Both the position numbers and the translations under genes were made by a program. A DNA stretch of 64,000 nucleotides from Romanomermis culicivorax (taxonomy: Eukaryota > Nematoda > Enoplea > Mermithida > Mermithidae), in assembly GCA_963922205.1 (NCBI GenBank), contig CAWUHX010000157.1:62001-126000 (forward strand), written 5' to 3'. Every line of letters starts with the position of its first letter. Position 1 is the stretch's first letter. Shown one piece after another: positions 1 to 11,815 of the stretch. Under the pieces are notes generated by a model. It had not been told where the DNA came from. It saw only the letters and a list, made by a program, of their open reading frames with translations, and ran no database searches.

Positions 1-643
1 AAATTTACTAATGCAAATTGAACTGACTAAAAAGTAGAAGTCCTTCATTAAGTGAACTTGAGCTATAATCGTTAATTTGGATAATTATGAGCAAAAGTTC
101 CGTTTCAAGAACAAATTTGCATTTTTCTGCATTCTTCAATTACGTCTTTGATGCGAGCTGTAAAAGGGGCGGAAATTTTGTTTCAAAATAGCTGGAATCG
201 AATATCCATAGATAATGATTTAATCGACTGTTTTTATTCGTAACCGAAATTTTATGCTGTATTTTATCCTAAAGTCGTCGATTTTCGTAAAATCAATCGA
301 AATATAATCCATGGAAAACTGCATTTTTTCAGTCGACACAATTTTTCGTCTGAACGTCACAAAAATTCTCCCAAAAATTAAAACACAGTTGGAACGCGTA
401 TTATGCTACAGTAAATCAGTTCTGGTGGCAAAAAAGTACGTATGTAACCAAAGAGTTCGAATGACAAATTATATGAAATTCTTATAAAGGGAAGAATAAT
501 TATGGACATTAATTTTTTTTCGCTAAATGACCTAGCTGAAACAATACATTGTTCAGTTTTCAATCGAAAGTAGTGGCAGACTTTCTCAGATTACAAAAAT
601 TAACACTTAGCACTTGATGGAAAAGCACGACGTTAAAGCTCAC
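1..643. other. E(z) intron, left edge
   Basis: This lies downstream of the donor at 643 in the E(z) gene. Neither strand shows post-CXC or SET-like coding sequence, so it reads as intron. AT-rich; no repeat family recognised. Confidence 0.5.
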
Positions 644-3600
644 AATCTTGGGGACATTGACAAAATTTCTCGCAAAAGGTACTCCGTTCGATGCATGCGC
701 AATTTTTCTGTTCGCTGCAGACGCCTTCGTGCGAGCAAGGCACGTAACTGGAAGTCGTGTTGACTTTCAAGGCACCGTCTATATCTTTTAAAGCGGCTAC
801 TTTGCTATATTTGCGCATCCAATCGCGGTGTCTGGAAAAAAATTTTCTCGTTAGCAAACAGAGAATGGCCAGGAAAAGAATTTCGTCTTTTGAGGGAAGA
901 TAAGTTTGAAAAGAAAGCTCCCTGTGAGATTTTTTGACTAAAACGTAAGGGAATGAAACTTGAAATTTTTCGGGAACCTTATAATTCGTAAGGAACTTAT
1001 GTTCGAAAAAGGCGCAACTCACGTCAGGCGTTTCGATTTAACGCGATTCTGCTCGTTCGATTTCCGTTTGGCAATTTTCTGGCACAATTCGTCTTTCAAG
1101 GCAAAATCGTGAACCTTAAATTCGATGGAATCAAGCGAAATTCTTCTTGAGACTGTACTGTATCGGAGCTTATAATTTGCATTGAATAGTATTGCCGTTA
1201 AAAGACGAATTTTGATTATTAAAAAACAATTAATCGAGTGAATTCCACATATCCTGGTACCCGGCAGTTTTCCGAAGCAAAATTCTTTAACTTTTCTAGG
1301 TTATCTTGGGTAAATTTGCCAGGTTTTTGAAACAACAATTGGCCTTTAGTCACAATTAGTAATGAGCAAACATATTTTAATTCGAGTAAAATCGAGTACT
1401 TTTATTCTAAAATGGTCGCGTTTAGTTAATTATTATACATGGTAAGCCAGAAAAGACGACCGGTGCTGACTTTCAAAGCTTTCGAATAGATGAAGCTTTT
1501 TCAATGTAGTTTGCTGTCGGCGATAGATAAAACACCTGCCATAAAAACTGAGAAGTTTCACTCAGATTGCTCAAATATTGACTGAGAAGAATTAAAAATA
1601 ATAACTGTCGCTTTTTTCCAAATGAAAAATTGGCAAGAATCTACATGTTTTATAATAGAAAAAAGTAAAATAGATTCAACCAGAGGTCCCCAAAGTTAGA
1701 TTCTTCAGGTAGGGGTGAATTTGAAAATTTGCGGGGGTAGTGTAGCTAAATGTCAACTAAAAACTTCATTTTGCCTCAAAATTAGGCACCCAGTGAAGAA
1801 TTTTTAGGACCTTAGGTAGGGGTAATACCCCCCTCATACCCCTCCCTATGGGGTTGTCTGGATTCAACCATAAGAATATTAAAACAGCAGAAAACCACAG
1901 GAGAGCTCTAATTTTAATCGTTTTTCGAACTGGTCAATGGCAGAATTGATTTTGCTACTTTCCAATTTCAAAACAACAGGGTGTTCAGCCCATATTGAAA
2001 CAAAAAATTGATGACTTTAAATTACGTGTAAATTTCAAATCTGGGTGATTTTTAAAGTATTGTTGTGGGCAATAACTAAACAAAATTTTTTCACAATAGG
2101 ACAACTTTTACTTCGATTTCACAGCTTTTACTTTTTGAAAAAATACCACTTTCACGAAATTGCATGTTTATGTGAAAACCATGAAGACTAGGCGCATAAA
2201 GTCGGCTTTCAAAACAAAGTGAAATAGGAAATTTTAATGCAGCAATCGGCATTAAAAAAGTTTGATCCATTCGAAAGTTATGAAAGTCAGCACCAGTCGC
2301 CTTTTTTGGCTCACTGTATTTTTTACAGTACTCTTAATACTACGAAATGAAAGTGATGCCACAATTTCAATTTGATCAAAATTGCCTACAAAAGTCTACA
2401 GACCAGCGAGACGTAAATCTAGGAGCACAAATGAACCCGCAAAAGTATTCAGAACCGGTAAAATGAGAAGCTATCAAAATGAATCTTAAAATTGGATTTT
2501 AATCAAAATAAGAAAATTACACGCTTTTTTGACACTTTATGTAATATCATGTTACCGTACATTCGTGCTTACATTCCTCAATGGACATTGTAAAATGCAA
2601 AAACTCAACGGTCGGACTCGGAACCCAATAAAGCTTTGGTATACAACGAACAATAAAAAGTTGCATTTCTGGCTCAAATTTTATTGCCAAATTATGCATT
2701 TATTCAGCAAGACAAGTTTGTTGATTAGAAACTAAATTTCTATTATTTGATTTTTGAGTCCTCTCAAAAGTAATATTTTATGCAGAGGAGCCAAGGCCAT
2801 AGTATAATTTCAAGAAGTGCTACTGAAATAAATGATAAAGTTCGAAGTTTTCACCTTTCAAATGTTTCCATTGTATCAAATTTTTGCTTTAAGATGGGAA
2901 CAACGTTAGAGCTTGCATTGCAAGTCAAATTCTCCTAGAGATAATGTCTAAGTTTGAGACGAAAAAAACATAAAGCAGTGAAGTCTCATGAAATGTCACT
3001 GTACAGAACAGAGCCATGCTTTTGATTAGTTACCGCCGAGAAAAATACATCATGTAGGGCACATCATAATATTCTTTCCATCAGGATATACAAAAAATTT
3101 AGTGGGTGAAACAAAAATAATTTTTTAATGCGGAAAGCTGCATGAAATGTCAAAAGGTCCGTGGAAATCAAATTGATGGTCACGTGATCGAAAGATGTAC
3201 AGCTAGCTGAGAAACACTAATGAGTAGGTAGGGTAGGGATCGTGAAAAATAACGCCCTTGGACGCTAATCTCTAGTCAGTCTTAAGACTTGTCCAGGTTT
3301 TCTAATTTCAAACTTTTCAAGGTTTTCCAGGATCTCTGGACACCTTGATTCCAAGCATCCGATTTTCCAAATGTGCAGAAGTGAAATGTCATTTTTTAGT
3401 AGTCAACTATGTAAGGAAGAGTGAATGATCACCTTTTCCCATGCAAAACAATAGGCTTACTTATCTCAATTTTACCTCTAAATCACAAATTTTACTCACT
3501 TCTTTGCAACTTTTATCCCCTAAAGACGCCGCGATTGCACAACAATTGTCGCCGAAAACGCTGGCATAGACGCGAAACATTGACTGATCGGCTGGCGACC

Positions 3601-6600
3601 AATATGTCTTTTCTTCACTATTATTATTATTATTATTATCGCCCTTATGACCATTTTCGTTCGACGTCGAAGCATGAATCCCGCGACGGCAAGGGATACG
3701 AATGCTGTCGCAATCGGAATTAGTGGCGGCGCTGAGCGAGGAAAATGAAGGCGATGGCGATAAATCGGCCGGAGTATTTGACACGGCTAAATTTTCGCAT
3801 GAAGAAGATTTTTTAAGCTAAAAATGCATCGATAAAGAACGAATTGCAGAAAACGAAAAAAACAAAATAGGTAAATACAGAATTTCTTTCGAATCAAAGA
3901 TTGTCTTTGAGAAACCGAGAAGTATATATATTACATTAAAACTTATCAGAAAGACATGAATGTGAAGATAAAATTGAAAATCTTTAGACCGAACTCCTTA
4001 AGTGTTAGGGCTTCATGGTTCACGTACCTTACTATTTTTCGCTGTAACAACAAACCACAACGAACATTGCGGACCGCATGGCCCTTCAACTTTGAGATCA
4101 TTCTTTCGAGGATAGAGATCGGGGTTGACACTGCCGTAGGCTGTTAAAACAGAGATTTGATTAGTAAATGAAAAAAAGAGAATAAGCATCTGTTAAAATT
4201 TTTCTATCCGATATAATCATACATTTTTGAGTCGTTAACAAGGATACTTCCTTGATGTTAAGTTATGCCGGAAAAATCGTACATCAGCAACATCATCAAC
4301 GCAATTACCTTTTTTTTACTAATTGAATTGTTCAAAATAATGAATTACGAAAACTTTTTCGTTAGCGCATCAATTTTCGAGAAGTTGAAGATAAACGTTC
4401 TTAGTTTAGATCATTAGGTTTATTTTTCAGAATTGAATATGAAAAATGAGAACTCACGATGCAAGTAACAATCGTATTTATAGCAACGACGACAAAATAA
4501 GGACGTGAAGGAATGCAAACTTTGTTCGGCTGTTGCCGAAACTGCGTCTTTACCCTCTATATCTGGATTGGAAAAATGTTCTTCGAAAGTTGACCCGCTT
4601 TGATGCAGTGATTTATTCAATTTTTTATCTTGTTTCAACAGAATATCGCCATACCTTTGAGAATAATAAGAAAAATTCAATTTCATATAAGCTTAAAATG
4701 GTACTTTAAACTTTTACTTCGCCTTCAATTCGTGAGTATTGCCCTTATCGATAAAAACTTGGCCGATGGCTTCGAAAACAATATCCGGCGGGAATATACT
4801 TGAAGCTGAAAAAACTATTCGACATTCAAAAGAATAAGTTCAACAAATTGAAAATCTTAACGTAAAATATTTGTCCGATTCAAAACCGAGAGATGTTATA
4901 GGGCTTACTGTAAAAACTTCAGATCAGATATTCTCTAAAAATTTCCACTTTTTCGGATACTTGTAAATTAGGGTAAGAAACAGGACCACAAAAATTCGTT
5001 TTCAGAAATAGCGGAGTTATAAAAACAAGTTTACAGTAACCTGAAGCTATATCGGGATTTTCATTTGTTTGCACTACGTAAGTAGTCAATCGATTGCACA
5101 AATCGAAAAACATTTGGTCGTTCAGAAATCCGGCGCCGTCTTCCCGATTACCGTGCACGCCCCGTTCGTAATGATCTAACAAATCTTCCAAAAACGACGT
5201 ATCCTTGCTGTCCAGATAGGGAATATTCGTCAACACGTTTTCGTCTTCAACCTATATAATGAGAAGTAAACAAATAAATGCATCTTTGATTAATTAAACG
5301 TCGCTTTTGGATCAAACTAGAATAAATAATTTAATATCGACGCCGAATTGGGGAAGACATCGATTTTAGATGGAAATATTTTTACTTATATGTAACACCT
5401 GCATAAAGGCCCTGTCATACTTCACCGTGCGGTACCGGGCGGCGCCGGTTGTTCTATTCATACTAAAAGGCGGCGCCGGACGGCGCCGCGCGGTACCGCC
5501 TTTGAAATATGAATAGGTTTTTGTAATTTTTGCGACGCCGCGCGGCGCCCCATCAGGTTTCAACTGAACCAATACACATTTTTTGAGAAGAGCAAAATCC
5601 AAAAGTAAAAAAGCGGCGCCGCGCGCTACCGCGCGGCGAGGTATGACAAGCCACCGCGCGGCGCCGCCTGTTAGTATGAATAGGACAATCGGCACCGCGC
5701 GATACCGCGCGACGAAGTATGACAGGGCCTTAAGGCCAGAGGGGGATAGAGGCCGTATTCGCCATACGGGGAGATATGCGTCGGAAATACGTGTTTTAGC
5801 CCAAATAAATCATAGAGCATCGATGCACATTTTACCATCGTCCTCAGCTGTTCGAAATTGGAAAAATGGCCAAAAAATCAAATTTTTTTGCCAAAATTCG
5901 CCCTTTTCGAGAACATTTTAGCTCTACCCTCTCATAAATTTTCTTTTCTTTACCCAACTGACTGGAAAAATTTTCTGTACCTTCTCATTATGGAAGCAAA
6001 AAGCAACATTATAGAAACAAAAAAACATTTTCGACCAAAATTCAAAATTTTTGGAGATTTTGGCCGGATAAGGGTGAAGGTTAGAACAAGTGTCCTGTTC
6101 AGGTATCTCGTCAATCATTCCATGAGATAAATCGCAAAAACTATAGTTCACGATGATTTTTCGTCAGGAAGAGTTCTCATAACACTTTAAAATGCTATGA
6201 ATTCAACAAACCGCGTAGTTTTGTTGCAAAGAATTCCAACTAAACATAACGGGCAATCGGCTGGACGTTCTGATGAGATAAATAACAGATCTTTGCACTT
6301 GACCGCCGACGCCATTTTTAACAACACACTAAAAAAAGAATGCAATCTAAATTTATTGCAAGTTATGCTCCTAAGAATATACAATGTCACGAATCGAACA
6401 AAATTATTCGAGTAATTTTATTTTGCATTGTTAACTTGAGCACAGGTTTCAAAATGTGCTAGACCTCTTTGCTTATTACAAAAAAATGACGGAAAAATCT
6501 GCATATATTCTTCAAAAACATTTTCTCTAAATAAATATAAATAATATAAATAAATAAATATAAATAAAAAAAAAATAAATAAATAAATGCATCTTCTAAT

Positions 6601-7459
6601 TTTACCCAGATAAAAAACCGAGAGTACAAAGCACAAAATGGCCTAAACTCGTTACTTCTTCATTTTCAATTGTAACCCCACGTGTGCAAGTTACATTTGA
6701 ATCTTCGTCTTCAACTGGAAGATCAAAATCTGCAATTTGTGCCGGCTTTCTCTGGAAGAACGATTTCGAAGCGCGTTCGTTAATTAGGCACCGATTTTTA
6801 TGCAAAATTTCCTAAGAGACAAAACGGTGAAAAGTATGTACATAATGTCATTCAATCTAAATCATGGGGTTCCCGAACCGAACTAATGATTTGAGTGTAT
6901 ATAACACAACACCCACCCAAATCGCTTCAAAAATTATTTACCGTTATCACTAATTTTAGCAAATTTATTGATTACTCTAATATTTTCAAGTAAAGTTTTG
7001 CCAAATCATGGAAAATGGGACTGTTGTCAGAAATACTCATGGAATCAACTTAAGGCCCTACTCTTTCCGCTGAATCTCAGTTTTTAACCGAACTATGAAA
7101 AAACGCAAACAGAAAAGATCACAGATTCTTTTTGCGAAAAAGAATTTCGTCGATGTTGGACTTTTTCAACATATAGCTTTTCTGCGTTAGAGAACTCAGC
7201 CAAACAATGAACTCAACGGGATAAGAAGCAATTAGTTCTCGTAAGATAAGGATGACTTTCTAAACAGTACAGCCGACAGATATTACGAACTTACTTTGAT
7301 GTCGTGCGATTTCTGGACATGGAAAGAAGTCGAAATTTTTCTATACTCTAGTTTGACCAGTTGCTTCAGTTTTTTCAAAGAAATCGGAGAACTTTCGTTG
7401 CAAATTAATCCTTCAATCATTGAATCGCTCTCTCGGCTCAAACTCAGTTCGTCTTCCAT
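644..7459 (-). CDS. E(z): Enhancer of zeste (EZH-type) H3K27 methyltransferase, 5' part; SET exons off the left edge
   Basis: Catalytic subunit of Polycomb repressive complex 2 in the nucleus. Exons read on the minus strand: 7295-7459 (ATG at 7459), 6606-6811, 5041-5251, 4718-4805, 4458-4654, 4033-4140, 3496-3786, 1023-1152, 644-831. All have GT-AG borders. Family signatures seen: [14 protein letters not shown] (exon at 5251), ELKAKYGDILL across a junction, [20 protein letters not shown] (4654 exon), GPCGPQC (4140 exon), a SANT domain with [19 protein letters not shown] (3786 exon) and the CXC start [10 protein letters not shown]...[12 protein letters not shown] (831 exon). Phases agree at every junction except 6606/5251, where a short exon of length 1 mod 3 (EZH linker region) must lie unplaced. 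The 3496 donor and 1152 acceptor are the least certain. A 5'UTR piece (7460-7475) follows an acceptor at 7476. The 644 donor is in phase with a missing Cys, so CXC continues and SET lies before base 1. The exon before SANT has a short Asn run. Confidence 0.9.
1153..3495. other. large E(z) intron
   Basis: Intron between the SANT-domain exon and the pre-CXC exon. It carries one precise hAT-like MITE (1681-1860, listed separately). The rest is AT-rich without recognisable coding sequence; the 68-codon plus-strand ORF at 2529-2735 has no family features. Confidence 0.55.
1681..1860. mobile_element. hAT-like MITE, family A, 180 bp, with 8-bp TSD
   Basis: The left end reads CAGAGGTCCCCAAAGT and the right end CTATGGGGTTGTCTG, giving imperfect CAGA... 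terminal inverted repeats. It is flanked on both sides by GATTCAAC (1673-1680 and 1861-1868), an exact 8-bp target-site duplication, the hAT hallmark. Subterminal GGTAGGGGTA blocks occur at both ends. It looks like an internally deleted relative of the 984-bp copy at 7501-8484. Confidence 0.85.
5252..6605. other. E(z) intron with GC-rich MITE and an unplaced short exon
   Basis: Intron interval holding the family B MITE (5407-5730). By phase it must also contain a short E(z) exon that I could not place. A minus-strand ORF at 6187-6390 has a protein-like stretch around [20 protein letters not shown] but no match to EZH that I can recognise. Confidence 0.45.
5407..5730. mobile_element. GC-rich palindromic MITE, family B, TAA target duplication
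   Basis: Terminal inverted repeats of about 55 bp begin AGGCCCTGTCATACTTC and end GAAGTATGACAGGGCCT. TAA flanks both ends (5404-5406 and 5731-5733), the 3-bp TWA duplication typical of PIF/Harbinger elements. The interior is a series of GGCGCCGCGCGG palindromes, strikingly GC-rich against the AT-rich host, with an internal second pair of TGTCATAC-like arms. A related copy is at about 30680-31650. Confidence 0.75.
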
Positions 7460-7500
7460 ATCGATATTGTTGATTCTGTAAATATAGACAGTGTAATCAT

Positions 7501-8484
7501 CAGAGCACCCCATGGGGGGTATGGGGGGTATTACCCCCGTCTTAGATTTGAAAATTCATTTACTACCCCCATAAAAACAGCTCACTCTAGCAAAAAATTT
7601 TGGTAGACTTCATCTTCTCCCCAGTAGGTTATACCAATTTGAGAAAAATTGCAGAATGTGTGATTCTGAGGACTTACTCACTGCTCTTTTTGACACATTT
7701 ACTGAGCAAATGATAATGGAAAAGTATGCAACTTCTGTGCCATATAGCGATTTTTAGGAAAGGATATCAGCACATTAATATATACTACTTGTAGGAAATC
7801 ATTATAAATATAATTGGGAGATGAAATAATGACTTATGTATATGTGATTAATCAAAAAATCGCCCCTTGGGAAGAAAAACATTATGTTCTTAAAATCCTT
7901 CCTCTTCATACTCTCCTTTCCTTTTTCCCTTTTTCCCACGTCTGCGTTGGGTCTTCTGTGCGCATATGGTTATATTTCTCCACCCAAGCTGTGGCATACT
8001 TTCCTGCTAAGAATTGAGACATGCGAGGTCCGTTGAAACTCGTGGTTCATAATGTAATGGGATCCACATTCGGCAGCAACACTTTCAATTGGAAGCACTG
8101 TTCGAAGCGTAATCAGTGATGGGATAAGTCCATACTGCTGAAGATGCTGGTTGAAACAATGTTTCCAAATGTATGTTGTGTCCGATTCTTCAAATGTGCA
8201 GGAATCAGTTGGCACAACAGTGTGAAAAGTGTGACTATTGTGTACGTATAATTACTGTATTAAAGTTGCATGACTGGGAGCTGAAATAGCAAATGTTATT
8301 TGACTGTGAAAAGCATAAAGTAGGGGCATTATTCATTTTTGTAAGTTCTATGTAGTTAGAGTACTACAGCCCCCCTCCTTCGCAAAAAGTTGGGAGCAAA
8401 AAAAAGGTCACGGCATATCTCAAGCACTACCCTTAAAATTTACGATTTTACCCCTACCTAAATTTTCGACTTTGGGGACCTCTG
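7501..8484 (+). mobile_element. hAT-like non-autonomous element, family A, 984 bp
   Basis: Ends CAGAGCACCCCATGG and (reverse complement) CAGAGGTCCCCAAAGT form imperfect inverted repeats. An exact 8-bp duplication GTAATCAT flanks it (7493-7500 and 8485-8492). The interior has a short ORF at 7814-8017 ([19 protein letters not shown]...) that is conserved in the opposite-strand copy at about 23130-24051, but no transposase. It sits 25 bp upstream, in the gene sense, of the E(z) acceptor at 7476. Confidence 0.85.
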
Positions 8485-8492
8485 GTAATCAT

Positions 8493-9422
8493 GCATATAA
8501 TTGGGGGGGGCAGTGCTATAGGAACTCTTCGGCCATATGGCAAACCATTAGGCGACCTCACAGGATTTTCTAATCTTATGGGTCGAACCCCATACTATTG
8601 GTCGGAAAAAACTGAAAATTCAAATCTTTTGAGGAAAAATGTCAATTTTTGAACAGAAAATGGTCAAAAACGCGGGTTTTCTTGGCGCTTCGCGCTATAG
8701 ATGAATTTTTTAGTTTTTCAGACAAAAATTAACTATTTTTTGATCCGTTTCTGGACTTTCTTGGCGAAAAAATCAATTTTCTTACTTCAGGAACATCTCC
8801 CTTAAAATTTTGGGAATCAGTGACCTCCGGTCCCAAACACGTCGCCTGACAGTCTCAGACCTCGGGGCCTCGTTACATGTCTGAGTGTAATACACCACTA
8901 CACAACACAGAGAAAAGGAAAGAAAACAACAAATTCAAAAAAGGAAATCAACTTCGGGATTACATTACACTACTCTTCAATGTTCAGTATCGTCGACAAC
9001 TTTTTATTGCTGGATGCAGACCTGAGAAATGCGCTGATGTTCTTATCCAGCTATAAATAATATCGCCAAGTCAACCAGAAATCTGAAAACATCAGCTATG
9101 AATGAACCATTTTCTATAAATTCGAGAAATGGTAAAAATCATTCGAAAACTCGGATTCCTCAACCAGTAAGAACTTCCACTATTGTCCACCTCTGAATTT
9201 CCTAGTGAGGATAACGAGAACAGCATTGTATAGCTGAAGACGCATATATTTTTGAGGCTGTCTCGGATATGTTATGTAATTTTAACTTGAAATACCTAGC
9301 GTTTTTTGACTAGGAAATTCGCGAAAGTCCTCATATTACAATGTACAAAAATCAAAAATCTTTGTACAGGACAAAAAGTGTTCGTTTCATATACACATTA
9401 AAGTGCAATGATTCCCACTAAT
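8493..9422. repeat. spacer with a repeat fragment
   Basis: About 8507-8880 contains a repeat with CTTCGGCCATATGG and a GGCGCTTCGCGC palindrome near 8684. An inverted relative of the CTTCGGCCATATGG part lies at about 20165-20225 in an LST8 intron. The remainder to 9422 shows nothing recognisable. Confidence 0.4.
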
Positions 9423-9423
9423 G

Positions 9424-10713
9424 ATCGACCGGAGCTCCGGCTCCAACTTCCCACAAATCCAGCCTATTTTTCGACCTCCAGTCCGGAGGGAGGGTAACAA
9501 CTGACTGGGAGCTGGAAGTTTTCAGGTCGATGGTACCTACTAGTTACAAGGCTTTTTCAGTCAATTAACTTTTTTGCAAGGCGAAATGTCGCAAGAAACT
9601 GATGTCTTTCTTGGCTTGTTCAGCAGGAATGTCTTATCATGTTTACACAGACATGATTCCAATGAACTTATGTCATTTTCTATGATATATTTTTGGCATG
9701 ATAGATAATGTTTTTAGCTTTTAACAATTGACTCGCATAAATAAAATGTTGATGAAGATACGTAATGTCGTTATGTCATTCTCGTGACGATGTATTTATC
9801 CCAAACTGAGCTGAAGGAGCATTGGTGTAAGATCACACCCGTAGTTTACCATAAAGTTGTCATATCCCAGTTCCCAAGAAGTCGTTCCTGAACAAGCATT
9901 TCAGCCTTGCCCGAGCAATGAGCAACAAAATGATAAAAATGGTTTATTTTGTACCCAGAAACACGCTGATGGAATATATGTTAGAAAGATTTTTATTCCA
10001 AAAGGCAATTCACATCATTTGTTTGACAATATGCATCATTAGTTGAAAATTTTTAGAAAGTGAATATTTAGAAATTTAAAGGGTTGTGCAAAGTGAGGCA
10101 ATACCTTGATACAAATTCTCACTTGAATGATTAAATAAGCTAATATTCAATGTTGATATGGAATATTTGTCGTCTCCTTTTATAGCTCAATGGAGGTCAC
10201 ATAAATTTAAAGCTAGAAAATGTCTCCAAAAATTTTTTCTAAAGTACGACTTGCATACAGTTGGGGTCCAATTCATTTGCCTTGCATGTTTTTCTGACGA
10301 ACCCGCCTCCAGGCATTGAGAGCACAAGCTGAAAGCAGCCAAAGTGAAAATAGTGATAATGAAGTCAGCTCTTCTGGAAATGATTAGTTATTATTTAGTG
10401 GAAAAAATAACATGTTGATGAAGCTAAAGTTCAGGTATGATTTGTAGTCAGGCATGTAGTAGGCAGGGCGTGGGTTGAGGGGCCACGCACTCCCGAAAAA
10501 TTTCAAGTGTCAAAAAAAGCAAAACCTTTCGTTTTTTCTTCAAGAAAACGTTCAGTCAGAAATGCCAATTTTACAGTAAATTCAGTGAAAAAAATTTATG
10601 TCCCCAGAAAACAGTTCCTGGCTATATACAGTACCTATTTTCTCATGTCTTCGGCTTAATCCGACATCCAGCTCCGACCGGAGGTAAAATTACACCTCCG
10701 GTCAATCGCTAAT
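9424..10713. mobile_element. probable non-autonomous DNA transposon
   Basis: The left end reads GATCGACCGGAGCTCCGG and the right end, reversed, GCGATTGACCGGAGGTG. The shared GAYYGACCGGAG inverted ends and mirrored CTCCGGT-rich subterminal regions delimit about 1.29 kb. The interior has a 61-codon ORF at 9857-10042 and an acidic Ser-rich stretch near 10330-10385, with no recognisable transposase. No target duplication was resolved, so boundaries are approximate. Confidence 0.45.
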
Positions 10714-11238
10714 TCCAACGCGACTCAACGTGTTCAAAATTAAAAGTAAACGGAAAAATTGGTTCATTTAATTGTACTGTGATGACAAAATGAAGCCAAA
10801 ATAAACGATAAGATCATTCCCCAAAGTTTTTAATTGTATAGACAGTTGTCGACGACTCTATCCTCAAACTTCAGTTGTCGACAACTACTCTGCCCTCAAC
10901 TACCCCGATTATGTACAAGTAGACAAAAAAAGTCATTTTTGATCGAATTAAATTTTTCGAGCAAAAATCAGTCAAAAAACGAAACTTTTTCGGCTTTCAG
11001 CGCCGAAATAATGCACAGTATCACTTTAAAAAAGCGTTTATTGATCAGGAGCATTTTTTATTCACGTTTGGTCAACATACTTTTTGAGTAGTTGCTGATT
11101 CTCTACCCCCAAAACTTCATAAAGTTGGCTACTCCCTCACATCAAAAGTAGATTTTATCGTGTACCCAATTAGTTGGACCTCTTACCAGATATATGGAAA
11201 AGATATTAATGCTGAGAACACTGTAGTTTAAAAACAAA

Positions 11239-11298
11239 TGTTCCAACCGGACGCTAAATGCATCTGTTTCCAGATGTATTTAGCGTCCGGTTGGAACA
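11239..11298. repeat. near-perfect 28-bp-arm hairpin
   Basis: The left arm (11239-11266) starts TGTTCCAACCGGACGC. The right arm (11271-11298) is its reverse complement except for one position that becomes a G:U-type wobble. The loop is the 4 bases TTTC. No flanking gene. Confidence 0.8.
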
Positions 11299-11815
11299 AC
11301 ATGAATTTTGGCACAGAAGAATCGTGAACGGCACCAAAAATTTTTAGCGCTTGTGCCAGGGTTGTATTTTTTAGCACATTGCTAATAAAGTTCAGGGTTG
11401 ACGGGCATTGGGTTTTTGGGTTGGAAAATTGGGTATTTCTGGGTTATTGGGTTTTTTAAGAAAAAAACTATGTTCTCTCCATTTTATTCTCGAGAATACA
11501 AATTTCAACCTGATTTATTAATAAATTGAGAGTTGAGTCAATTGTACATAGTAACTGCGATGCAGTCTTTCCCCTGACACTGACAAGACAACGGATTTGA
11601 GATGGGATAACACAACACAACAAACAAACCAAATGCTTCGTAAATTTTCAGTTCAGGAAACTTTTAGCGCTATTCGATTCGGTTCGTATGACTGTTTTGT
11701 TGAGTTATTCTAATCTAAAAGCTGAAGATTCATATTCAATAAATTTAACTTACGTTTGAATTGTTTTCGACTGATTCTTTTCTTGGCTGAAGTTGATTCA
11801 CGTTTTTTATGGCCT

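Noticed and set aside
378-563. Minus-strand ORF before the CXC exon as the next E(z) exon
   Set aside because: It lacks the Cys pattern of the CXC domain and has no suitable acceptor in phase.
5366-5921. Arg/Ala-rich ORFs on both strands
   Set aside because: GC palindromes of the family B MITE create open frames in several phases.
7814-8017. Short [14 protein letters not shown]... conserved in two places as a host gene
   Set aside because: Conservation is explained by both copies being the same transposable element.
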